A DNA stretch of 59,252 nucleotides from Arachnia propionica (GTDB lineage Bacteria; Actinomycetota; Actinomycetes; Propionibacteriales; Propionibacteriaceae): the NCBI RefSeq assembly GCF_003932785.1, contig NZ_RQYT01000014.1, positions 1 to 59,252 of the forward strand, in the 5' to 3' direction. The first letter of the stretch is position 1, and the number at the start of each line of letters is the position of its first letter. The notes below the pieces were generated by a model. The model made no database searches, was not told where the DNA came from, and saw nothing but the letters and a program-made list of their open reading frames with translations. The translations under genes and the position numbers were made by a program. Below are positions 24,764 through 32,244 of the stretch, in pieces.

Positions 24764-26130
24764 TGCTGCTGCGCACCAAGCTGTTCGGCGAGACCTATGA
24801 GTTCAAGGATCTCAAGGACCTGCTCGCCAAGGCCAATGAGGAGAAGTCCGGTGACCAGCAGGCCGGGATCGCGGCCCGTTCGTCCGCGGAGCGTGTGGCG
24901 GCCCGCCTCGTGCTGGCGGAGGTTCCCCTGTCGGCCCTGCGTGAGAACCCCGTCGTCCCCTACGACGAGGACGAGGTGACGCGCGTCATCGACGACGCCG
25001 TCAACGAGACCATCTACGACGAGATCAAGGGCTGGACCGTCGGGGAGTTCCGCGAGTGGATCCTCAGCAACACCACCACCAGCGACATGATCAAGCGGGT
25101 CAGCAACGCGCTCACGGGCGAGATGGTGGCCGGCGTCACCAAGCTCATGAGCAACCTCGACCTCGTGCTGGGCGGCCGCAAGATCACCGTCGTCAAGCAC
25201 TGCAACAACACCATCGGTCTTCCGGGGCACCTCGCCTCCCGCAACCAGCCGAACCATCCCACCGACTCGGTCGACGGCATCCGGGCCACCGCCTACGAGG
25301 GCCTGTCCTACGGCTCCGGCGACTCGGTCATCGGCATCAACCCGTCGGACGACTCCGTGAGCAGCGTCAGCCGCCTGCTGGAGATGACGAAGGAGATCAT
25401 CGACCGCTGGGAGATCCCCACCCAGAACTGCGTGCTCGCCCACGTCACCACCCAGGTCGAGTGCATGAAGCGCGGCGCCCCCGTTGGCCTGCTGTTCCAG
25501 AGCCTCGCCGGCTCCCAGAAGGCCATGGAGAGCTTCGGCGTCAGTGTGGGACTCATCGATGACGCCTACGAGACCGCGAAGAAGTACTCGTGGAGCCAGG
25601 GACCCAACTACATGTACTTCGAGACGGGGCAGGGCTCGGCCCTGTCGGCCGACGCCCACCACGGCGCCGACCAGCTCTGCCTCGAGGCCCGCATCTACTC
25701 GATGGCCAAGCGCTGGGACCCCTACCAGGTCAACACCGTCGTCGGCTTCATCGGCCCCGAGTACCTCTACGACGCCACGCAGATCACACGGGCCGGTCTC
25801 GAGGACCACTTCATGGGCAAGCTCACCGGCATCTCGATGGGCTGCGACGTGTGCTACACCAACCACGCCAAGGCCACCCAGAACGACCTGGAGAACCTCG
25901 CCGTGCTGTTCGCCGCTGCCGGGGGCAGCTTCATCATGGGCGTCCCCCAGGGCGACGACGCCATGCTGTCCTACCAGTCGACGAGCTACCACGACGCCCC
26001 GGCGCTGCGCCAGGCCCTGGGCCTGCGACCGCTTCCGGAGTTCGAGGCCTGGCTCGAGGACATCGGTCTGTGGCGCAACGGTCAGCTCACCGAACTCGCC
26101 GGTGACCCGTCCTTCTTCCTCAAGAGGTGA
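24763..26130 (+). CDS. eutB: Ethanolamine ammonia-lyase large subunit EutB
   Basis: The 455-residue TIM-barrel subunit holds the substrate site and, with EutC, adenosylcobalamin; it converts ethanolamine to acetaldehyde and ammonia by a radical mechanism. Length equals the E. coli protein within two residues. Conserved parts include LSYGSGDSVIGINPSDDSV, CVLAHVTTQVECMKRGAP, YFETGQGSALSADAHHGADQ and SMGCDVCYTNHAKATQND. It is flanked by eutA and eutC, its reactivase and partner. The start is fixed by overlap with the preceding leader ORF. Confidence 0.98.
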   Translation: MLLRTKLFGETYEFKDLKDLLAKANEEKSGDQQAGIAARSSAERVAARLVLAEVPLSALRENPVVPYDEDEVTRVIDDAVNETIYDEIKGWTVGEFREWILSNTTTSDMIKRVSNALTGEMVAGVTKLMSNLDLVLGGRKITVVKHCNNTIGLPGHLASRNQPNHPTDSVDGIRATAYEGLSYGSGDSVIGINPSDDSVSSVSRLLEMTKEIIDRWEIPTQNCVLAHVTTQVECMKRGAPVGLLFQSLAGSQKAMESFGVSVGLIDDAYETAKKYSWSQGPNYMYFETGQGSALSADAHHGADQLCLEARIYSMAKRWDPYQVNTVVGFIGPEYLYDATQITRAGLEDHFMGKLTGISMGCDVCYTNHAKATQNDLENLAVLFAAAGGSFIMGVPQGDDAMLSYQSTSYHDAPALRQALGLRPLPEFEAWLEDIGLWRNGQLTELAGDPSFFLKR

Positions 26131-26135
26131 TTGAC

Positions 26136-27056
26136 ATGACAGAGAACCTTGAGCAGATCGTCGCCCGCGTCATCGCGGAGTTGAAGCGCGAAGGGATCAC
26201 GGCCCCCGAGTCCGCGTCCACCCCGAGCGTGGACTCCCCGACGGCGGCCCACCCCGCCCCCGGCCACGGGCTGGTCATCGACCTGCCGGATCCGACGGTG
26301 GAGGAGGAGCGCTACAAGCTCCGCGTGGACAACCCCTACGATCCCGACGGCCTGCGCAACCTCTGCGCCACCACCAACGCTCGGATCGGTGTGGGCCGGG
26401 CCGGGGCGCGGCCGAAGACCCCGTGCCTGCTGCTCTTCCAGGCCGACCACGGCGTCACCCAGGACGCCATCTACGGTGTGGTCTCGGAGGAGACGAAGGA
26501 GGCCCTCAACCTCTTCACCGTCTCCAGCAAGGCTGGGGACCGGGCCGAGTACCTGCTGCGTCCTGACCTCGGACGTCTCCTCACCGACGAGGCGAAGGCC
26601 CTCATCAACGAGCGGTGCACCAAGAAACCCGACGTCCAGATCTGCATCGGGGACGGCCTGTCGGCCGCGGCGATCACCAACAACCTCGCCAACATCTATC
26701 CCGTCATCGAGCAGGGACTCTCATCGGCCGGTCTCACCCTGGGAACGCCGTTCTTCATCCAGAACTGCCGGGTCGGCGTCATGAATGACGTCAACACCAT
26801 CATCCAGGCCAAGGTCGTGCTCCTGCTCATCGGCGAGCGCCCGGGGCTCGGCATCGCCGACGCCATGAGCGTCTACATGGGCTTCGACCCGCAGCCCGGG
26901 AAGAACGACGCGGATCGGGACCTGATCTGCATGATCACCACCCACGGCGGCACCAACCCGCTCGAGGCAGGGGCGTACGTCGTCGAGGTGGTCAAGAAGA
27001 TGATCCAGCACGGTGCTTCAGGAGTGAAGCTCCGCGAACTCGCCACCGGAGCCTGA
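26136..27056 (+). CDS. eutC: Ethanolamine ammonia-lyase small subunit EutC
   Basis: The 306-residue subunit completes the adenosylcobalamin site of ammonia-lyase. The catalytic core starts near residue 55 (DNPYDPDGLRNL, then ARIGVGRAGARPKT). Before it lies an amphipathic helix (LEQIVARVIAELKREG, about 5-20) and a Pro/Ser/Ala linker, the typical form of an encapsulation peptide that directs the enzyme into the shell. The ATG is chosen over a GTG overlapping the eutB stop because AGAGG is 8 nt upstream of it. Ten bases separate it from eutL. Confidence 0.97.
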   Translation: MTENLEQIVARVIAELKREGITAPESASTPSVDSPTAAHPAPGHGLVIDLPDPTVEEERYKLRVDNPYDPDGLRNLCATTNARIGVGRAGARPKTPCLLLFQADHGVTQDAIYGVVSEETKEALNLFTVSSKAGDRAEYLLRPDLGRLLTDEAKALINERCTKKPDVQICIGDGLSAAAITNNLANIYPVIEQGLSSAGLTLGTPFFIQNCRVGVMNDVNTIIQAKVVLLLIGERPGLGIADAMSVYMGFDPQPGKNDADRDLICMITTHGGTNPLEAGAYVVEVVKKMIQHGASGVKLRELATGA

Positions 27057-27066
27057 GGAGGAAACC

Positions 27067-27723
27067 ATGCCCATTCTGGAACCCGTCAAGCCAACGATCC
27101 TCGCGGCACGCATCATCTCCAACGTCGACCGGGGATACGCGAAGCACCTCGACCTCAACGACGACCAGCGCGCCCTCGCCCTGGTCACCTGCGACATCGA
27201 CGATGCGCTCTACGTGTCCCTGGACGAGGCGACCAAGTTCGCCGAGGTCGACGTCGTCTACGCCAAGAGCTTCTACGCCGGCTCCGGCTACCCCTCGGGT
27301 CCGCTGTCCGGTGAGATCATCGGCATCCTGGCCGGTCCGACCCCGGCCGAGGTCCGTTCAGGGCTCGACGCCTGCATCGCGCACTGCGAGGAGGAGGCCT
27401 TCTTCTACTCGGCCAACGAGGCGGGGGATCTCACCTTCTTCCCGCACCTCATCAGCAGCACCGGGACCTATCTGTCCAAGGAGGCGGGGATCCGCACCGG
27501 TGATCCGCTGGCCTACCTCATCGCGCCCCCGCTCGAGGCCACCTACGCCCTCGACGCGGCGATGAAGGCGGCGGAGGTCGAGATGAAGGTGTTCTTCGAG
27601 CCGCCGTCCGAGACCAACTTCGCGGGCGGTCTCCTCACCGGTTCGCAGAGCGCCTGCCGTGCCGCGTGCTCCGCCTTCCAGGACGCGGTGCTGGACATCG
27701 CGGCGAGCCCCCGGAAGTACTGA
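27067..27723 (+). CDS. eutL: Microcompartment shell trimer protein EutL (BMC-T)
   Basis: The 218-residue protein has two tandem BMC domains in circularly permuted order and forms pseudohexameric trimers with a gated central pore. The start MPILEPVKPTILAARIISNVD and the second-half segment TFFPHLISSTGTYLSKEAGI follow EutL of enteric bacteria. It is the only trimer-type shell gene here. GAGGAAACC precedes the ATG. It lies between eutC and eutE, as in other eut operons where shell and enzyme genes alternate. Confidence 0.96.
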   Translation: MPILEPVKPTILAARIISNVDRGYAKHLDLNDDQRALALVTCDIDDALYVSLDEATKFAEVDVVYAKSFYAGSGYPSGPLSGEIIGILAGPTPAEVRSGLDACIAHCEEEAFFYSANEAGDLTFFPHLISSTGTYLSKEAGIRTGDPLAYLIAPPLEATYALDAAMKAAEVEMKVFFEPPSETNFAGGLLTGSQSACRAACSAFQDAVLDIAASPRKY

Positions 27724-27733
27724 GGTGCCGACG

Positions 27734-29242
27734 ATGCTCCATGACGCTGATCTGCTGTCCGTGCAACAGGCCCGTGACCTGTGCACGAATGCAAAGGCCG
27801 CCATGAAGCAGTTCCAGTTCGCCTCCCAGGAGGAGGTGGACCGGATCTGTGAGGCCATGGTGGAGGCCGCGCTCGCCGAGGCCGGACGTCTCGGTCAGAT
27901 GGCCCACGACGAGACCGGCTTCGGCTACCCGCTGCACAAGAAACTCAAGAATGAGTTCGCCGCGAGGAACGTGTGGGAGTCCATCAAGGATGTCCCCACC
28001 TGCGGGGTGCTGCGCCGCGACGAGGAACGCAAGGTCGTCGAGATCGGCTGGCCCGTCGGCGTGGTGATCGCCCTCACCCCGTCGACGAACCCCACCTCGA
28101 CGGCGATCTTCAAGATCCTCATCGGGGTCAAGGCACGCAACGCCGTCGTCGTCGCCCCTCATCCCTCGGCCGCCAAGTGCACCGCCGAGGCCGTGAGGAT
28201 CATGGTGGAGGCGGGGGAGCGGGCCGGGATGCCCCCCGGGCTGGTGAGCTGCCTCACCGACATCACCCTCGAGGGCACCAACACCCTCATGGACCACCAC
28301 GCCACCGCCATGATCCTGGCGACGGGCGGGCCGGGCATGGTCAAGGCGGCCCACAGCCGCGGCAAGCCCGCCCTCGGGGTGGGCCCCGGCAACGTCCCGG
28401 CCTACGTGGACCGCTCCGCCCACATCGTCAAGGCGGCCCAGATGATCGTGGAGTCGAAGTCTTTCGACTGCTCCACCATCTGCGCCACGGAACAGGCAGT
28501 CATCGCCGACGCCCCGATCGCCGATCGGCTCAAGTCGGAGATGCAGGCCCGCGGCGCCCACTGGCTGACCAAGGAGGAGGCCGACAAGCTGGCCTCCCGG
28601 ATGTTCCGGCCCAACGGGATGATGGTGGCCGACCTGGTGGGACGCACCCCCCAGTACATCGGCGAGAAGGTGGGCATCCCCGTCCCATCCGACGCCCGGA
28701 TCCTCGTCGCCGATCTGGCGGGCATCGGCCCCGCCCATCCACTGTCCCGCGAGAAGCTGACGACGGTGCTCGGCTGGATGGTCGCCGACGGGTGGCGTGA
28801 CGGTTGCGCCCGCGCGATGGAGATGCTCACCTTCGGGGGCGACGGACACACCGTGGTCATCCACTCCCGGGACGAGGAGTCCATCCTCGCCTTCGGGATC
28901 GAGAAGCCGGCCTTCCGGGTGCTGGTCAACACCTGGGGATCGCTCGGGGCCGTGGGATGCACCACCGGCCTCGCCCCGTCGCTGACCCTCGCGCCCGGCG
29001 GGATCGGAGGGGCGGTCGTCTCCGACAACATCACCGTTCACCACGTCCTCAACACCAAGCGGGTGGCGTACTCGCTGCACGACGCCCCCGCGGTGGCCCG
29101 CGCCCACGGTGGTGGGGAACCGGATTCGTCGGCACCCGTGGGGAGGGCCGGGACGGCAGCGACGTCCGGCGACTCCGCGGATGTCATCGAACGCATCGTC
29201 GCCAAGGTGCTCGCAGAGATGCGTGGCCGGGGTGAGAGCTGA
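27734..29242 (+). CDS. eutE: CoA-acylating acetaldehyde dehydrogenase EutE
   Basis: The 502-residue aldehyde dehydrogenase turns acetaldehyde into acetyl-CoA with NAD+ and CoA. Catalytic Cys is probably Cys250 in [26 protein letters not shown] and [15 protein letters not shown] are family segments. Unusual for enteric EutE, a linker rich in Gly/Ser/Pro (about 455-480) ends in an amphipathic helix, [18 protein letters not shown], so the encapsulation peptide is at the C-terminus, as in several other microcompartment types. The ATG has GAGG 8 nt upstream and is preferred over a GTG three codons earlier. No alcohol dehydrogenase gene accompanies it. Confidence 0.96.
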   Translation: MLHDADLLSVQQARDLCTNAKAAMKQFQFASQEEVDRICEAMVEAALAEAGRLGQMAHDETGFGYPLHKKLKNEFAARNVWESIKDVPTCGVLRRDEERKVVEIGWPVGVVIALTPSTNPTSTAIFKILIGVKARNAVVVAPHPSAAKCTAEAVRIMVEAGERAGMPPGLVSCLTDITLEGTNTLMDHHATAMILATGGPGMVKAAHSRGKPALGVGPGNVPAYVDRSAHIVKAAQMIVESKSFDCSTICATEQAVIADAPIADRLKSEMQARGAHWLTKEEADKLASRMFRPNGMMVADLVGRTPQYIGEKVGIPVPSDARILVADLAGIGPAHPLSREKLTTVLGWMVADGWRDGCARAMEMLTFGGDGHTVVIHSRDEESILAFGIEKPAFRVLVNTWGSLGAVGCTTGLAPSLTLAPGGIGGAVVSDNITVHHVLNTKRVAYSLHDAPAVARAHGGGEPDSSAPVGRAGTAATSGDSADVIERIVAKVLAEMRGRGES

Positions 29243-29259
29243 GAAGGGAAGGAGATGCA

Positions 29260-29742
29260 ATGACGGTCCCGACGACGAAGCCTCGCACGCAGGCGGCGAA
29301 GGGGCAGACCAAGGAACGCGCCGCCACCGCCCAGGTGGAGCCCGGTGGGGCGCCAGCCAAAGGAGCTCCACCCACCAAACCCGCAGCCGCACCCGCGGCG
29401 ACGGAATCAACCAAGGAAAAGCCAGCAACCAACACCAGAAGGAGTACTCCCATGGCTGATGTCCAGATGATCGCTCTCGGCATGGTCGAGACCAAGGGCC
29501 TCGTCGGCGCCGTCGAAGCGGCCGACGCGATGGTCAAGGCCGCCAACGTCCGCCTCATCGGCAAGGAGCAGATCGGTGCCGGATACGTCACCGTCATGGT
29601 CCGTGGCGATGTCGGCGCGGTCAAGGCCGCCACCGACGCCGGTGCTGCCGCCGCGGGTCGCGTCGGCGAGCTCATCAGCGTCCACGTCATCCCGCGTCCC
29701 CACGGTGACGTCGAGATGATCCTGCCGAGCGCCAAGGGCTGA
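29260..29742 (+). CDS. eutM: Microcompartment hexamer shell protein EutM (BMC-H) with N-terminal extension
   Basis: The full frame gives 160 residues. Residues 65-160 are a standard BMC-H domain ([17 protein letters not shown], pore region KEQIGAGYV) that forms the hexagonal facets. Residues 1-64 are a disordered-looking, basic segment rich in Ala, Pro, Thr and Lys with no hydrophobic core. Both starts have excellent ribosome-binding sites: AAGGAG 5 nt before the outer ATG, and AAGGAG 7 nt before the inner ATG at 29452. Two products, 160 and 96 residues, are therefore expected, as known for PduB/PduB'. It is the only BMC-H gene in the locus, so the short form must make most facets. Confidence 0.93.
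   Translation: MTVPTTKPRTQAAKGQTKERAATAQVEPGGAPAKGAPPTKPAAAPAATESTKEKPATNTRRSTPMADVQMIALGMVETKGLVGAVEAADAMVKAANVRLIGKEQIGAGYVTVMVRGDVGAVKAATDAGAAAAGRVGELISVHVIPRPHGDVEMILPSAKG
29439..29454 (+). promoter_or_regulatory. Internal ribosome-binding site and start inside the BMC-H gene
   Basis: AAGGAGTACTCCCATG. The Shine-Dalgarno core is written across Arg-Arg-Ser codons (AGA AGG AGT) that are otherwise rare in this genome, which suggests selection for the internal site. The inner ATG begins the canonical 96-residue shell protein. Confidence 0.7.
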
Positions 29743-29747
29743 TCCCC

Positions 29748-30374
29748 ATGGCCGGTCGCGTCGTCATCACAGCGGACCGGGTCCGCGATGCCGCCTCCGC
29801 GGGCTGCCTCGAGGTCCCGGTGGGGGCGGTCATCACGCCGCTCGCGCGTGACGTGGCGGCGGACCTCGGGGTCACTCTCGTCGAGGGGGGCCGCGGGAAG
29901 CCCTCGACGCCCACCTCGCCCGAGGACCCGGACCTGGTACACCGGGTCCGGGACATCGTGACGAAACTGCTGGCTGGAACCGGGGTCGGGACCGGGGCGC
30001 TCGCCCCGGCCCCGGCCCACCCGGTCAAGCTGTGTCGCGGTGACGAGGTGGTGACCGAGCCCTTCCCCTACCCGGGGCCACCGCCCGGGCAGCAGGTCCG
30101 CACCGGTGATGTCGTCACGGGGGAGGACGGAGCACCCATGGCAGCGGGCTACATGTCCCTGACCGCAGGGTCCTTCCCCTGGCACTTCAGCTATGACGAG
30201 GTCCAGATCGTTCTCGAGGGTGAGCTGCACCTCGGAACCCCGGACGGCGTCCGCATCGGTCGCCCCGGCGACGTGCTCTACGTCCCCAAGGGCTCCGATG
30301 TCACCTTCGGCACCCCGAGCTGGGCGCGGTTCGTCTACGTGACGTTCCCCGCCGACTGGGAGGCCGGACTGTGA
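29748..30374 (+). CDS. eutQ: EutQ, cupin-family microcompartment protein
   Basis: The 208-residue protein has three parts: an N-terminal module (VVITADRVRDAASAG...GAVITPLARDVAADLGVTLVE, 5-46), a short amphipathic helix (DLVHRVRDIVTKLLAGTG, 62-79) framed by Pro/Thr and Ala/Pro linkers, and a C-terminal cupin (FPWHFSYDEVQIVLEGELHL and DVLYVPKGSDVTFGTPSWARF). EutQ of Salmonella has been reported to have acetate-kinase activity and to aid shell assembly. That would fit here because a phosphotransacetylase but no ackA is encoded nearby. The central helix resembles an encapsulation peptide. The stop overlaps the eutT GTG. Confidence 0.93.
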   Translation: MAGRVVITADRVRDAASAGCLEVPVGAVITPLARDVAADLGVTLVEGGRGKPSTPTSPEDPDLVHRVRDIVTKLLAGTGVGTGALAPAPAHPVKLCRGDEVVTEPFPYPGPPPGQQVRTGDVVTGEDGAPMAAGYMSLTAGSFPWHFSYDEVQIVLEGELHLGTPDGVRIGRPGDVLYVPKGSDVTFGTPSWARFVYVTFPADWEAGL

Positions 30375-31135
30375 CCGTGATCTCAGAGGCGGACCTGCGC
30401 GCCCAACTCCGCCCCCCGAAGCGAGGCGCCGTCGTCGGGCTGCCGCCCGGTGCCAGCCTCACCCCGTCCGCACGGGACTTCATCAAGGAGTGGGAGTTGC
30501 AGGTCCGCGAGGTCGTGGTCGACGACGAACCCGCCGACCAGGTGCCCTCCTGGCAGCACGAGTCGGTGTTCCCCGTGGTCAAACCCGAGCAGCCGCCTCG
30601 CTGCGGCACCTGCCAGGGGGAGATCACCCGCAAACCGGATGCACTGACCCAGCTCAACGACACCCAGTTCGCCCACAAGACCCATCCGAGGATCCGGCTG
30701 CGTGGTCAGGTCGACAGTCTGCACGCGCTGGTCCTCATGGCCCAGGCCCAGAGCGTCGCCGGTGGGCCGGCCTGGCTGGTGGAGGCGCTCGGCATCCTCG
30801 CCGCCTACTGCAGGGAACTCACCAGCGCCGAGTACAACGAGCGTCCCGTGGCGGCGCTGGAGCTTCCCGGGTGGGACGAGAAGTCGATCCATCGCGCCAC
30901 CCACCATCCCGACGAGGTGCTCGGGGTGCCCCACGCCACGATCGACGGGACCTCGCCGATCGTCATGCACTGGCTCAACCTGTGCCGCACCCATGCGAGG
31001 GAGCTGGAGTTGACGGCGCTGGCGACCTTCCCCGATCCGGAGCATCCCTTCGGCCCCTCCCTCAACCACGCCCTCAACCGCCTTTCCAGCGCCTTCTACC
31101 TGTTGCAGCTGAGGCTCGGGAAGGGGGAGAAGTGA
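30371..31135 (+). CDS. eutT: Cob(I)alamin adenosyltransferase EutT
   Basis: The 254-residue enzyme makes adenosylcobalamin, the EutBC cofactor, from ATP and cob(I)alamin. The N-terminal 48 residues (ISEADLRAQ...GASLTPSARDFIKEWELQVREV) repeat the module seen in EutQ. The metal-binding motif described for Salmonella EutT is H-x11-C-C-x2-C; here His63 is followed by Arg77-Cys78-x2-Cys81, so the first of the paired cysteines is replaced by Arg. The catalytic part contains THPRIRLRGQVDSLHALV and LNHALNRLSSAFYLLQ. The GTG start overlaps the eutQ stop and the stop overlaps the eutJ start. Confidence 0.93.
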   Translation: MTVISEADLRAQLRPPKRGAVVGLPPGASLTPSARDFIKEWELQVREVVVDDEPADQVPSWQHESVFPVVKPEQPPRCGTCQGEITRKPDALTQLNDTQFAHKTHPRIRLRGQVDSLHALVLMAQAQSVAGGPAWLVEALGILAAYCRELTSAEYNERPVAALELPGWDEKSIHRATHHPDEVLGVPHATIDGTSPIVMHWLNLCRTHARELELTALATFPDPEHPFGPSLNHALNRLSSAFYLLQLRLGKGEK

Positions 31136-31956
31136 GAGGGCTGAAGAAGCTCATGTCCGCCGCGAAGGCGTCAATGAAGTCGTCGACACCCATCCCCTCG
31201 GCCACCCCGATCAAGGTGGGGGTCGACCTCGGGACGGCGTTCACCGTCATCATGGTCACTGACGAGGCTGACCAGCCGCTGGCCGGGGCCAGCGTCTTCG
31301 CAGATGTCGTGCGCGACGGCGTGGTGTGGAACTTCGCCGGGGCGCGCGAGGTCGTCGCCGGGCTCAAGGCAGACCTGGAACGCCGGATCGGGAGGTCACT
31401 GACCTCCGCGACGGTGACCGTCCCGCCTGCCGTGCACGAAAGCGACCACCGCGCCCACCGCTACGTCGTCGAGGGGGCGGGGATCGACTGTACCCAGGTC
31501 ATCGACGAGGTGACGGCTGCGAACGCGGTGCTCAAGGTGAGCGACGGCGCGGTTGTCGACATCGGCGGTGGGACCACCGGCATCGCGGTCATCAAGGATG
31601 GCCGGGTCGTCAAGGTCGTCGACGAGCCGAGCGGGGGCACCCACATGTCCCTGGTGCTGGCCGGGGGGCTCGGTATCTCGTTCGAGGAGGCCGAGAAGCT
31701 CAAGCGCAAACCCGGCCAGCATGCCCGCTTGGCCCCGATGGTCACGCCGGTGCTGGAGAAGATGGCCACCATCGTCGCCCGCGCCATCGACGGCCACGAT
31801 GTCGGGCACATCCACCTCGTCGGCGGAACCAGCTCCTTCACGGGCATCGAGGACATCATGTCCCGGGTCACGGGGGTCCCCGCATCCGCCGCCCCAGCCC
31901 CCATGCTCGTCACCCCGCTCGGCGTCGCCAGCTGGGCCGAGCCCATCACCGATTGA
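31132..31956 (+). CDS. eutJ: EutJ, Hsp70-like ASKHA protein
   Basis: The 274-residue protein has a complete actin/Hsp70 nucleotide fold: phosphate-1 loop VGVDLGTAFTVIMVTD, phosphate-2 loop VVDIGGGTTGIAVIKDG and adenosine loop LVGGTSSFTG. No substrate-binding domain is attached. It follows E. coli EutJ in length and in segments such as ADVVRDGVVWNF. A chaperone role in EutBC or shell assembly is usually proposed but unproven. GGGGGAGAA precedes the GTG start, which overlaps the eutT stop; an ATG seven codons later is an alternative. Confidence 0.93.
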   Translation: MRGLKKLMSAAKASMKSSTPIPSATPIKVGVDLGTAFTVIMVTDEADQPLAGASVFADVVRDGVVWNFAGAREVVAGLKADLERRIGRSLTSATVTVPPAVHESDHRAHRYVVEGAGIDCTQVIDEVTAANAVLKVSDGAVVDIGGGTTGIAVIKDGRVVKVVDEPSGGTHMSLVLAGGLGISFEEAEKLKRKPGQHARLAPMVTPVLEKMATIVARAIDGHDVGHIHLVGGTSSFTGIEDIMSRVTGVPASAAPAPMLVTPLGVASWAEPITD

Positions 31957-31973
31957 ACCGACAGGAGGCCGAC

Positions 31974-32243
31974 ATGGCACGCCAGATCGTCACCCAGGAC
32001 CAGATCGTGAGGCTCCTGGCCGAAGGCGCGACGGAACTGCGCCTCGAGGCCGGGGCCATCGTCACCGACGTCGCCGCCGAGATGGCGCAGGACCGGGGAC
32101 TCCGCCTCGTACGGGACCGGGAGCCGGGCCCGGTGCTGGGGGAACCGGTGGCACGTGACGAGGTGCGGCGCGCGGTCATCGCGGCCCTGGGCAGTGAACC
32201 GGAACAGTTGGATGCGGTCCTCGATCGAGTGATGAGGGCCTGA
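31974..32243 (+). CDS. Small stand-alone EutQ-N-terminal-like protein
   Basis: The 89-residue protein starts with the same module as EutQ and EutT: IVTQDQIVRLLAEG-x5-LRLEAGAIVTDVAAEMAQDRGLRLV (5-46). A short linker then leads to two amphipathic helices (about 58-73 and 76-89). It has no catalytic domain. AGGAGG precedes the ATG. The name in databases is not known to me. Given the company it keeps it may be an adaptor that binds shell or cargo proteins; that is inference. It directly precedes the phosphotransacetylase gene (1-nt gap). Confidence 0.75.
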   Translation: MARQIVTQDQIVRLLAEGATELRLEAGAIVTDVAAEMAQDRGLRLVRDREPGPVLGEPVARDEVRRAVIAALGSEPEQLDAVLDRVMRA

Positions 32244-32244
32244 G

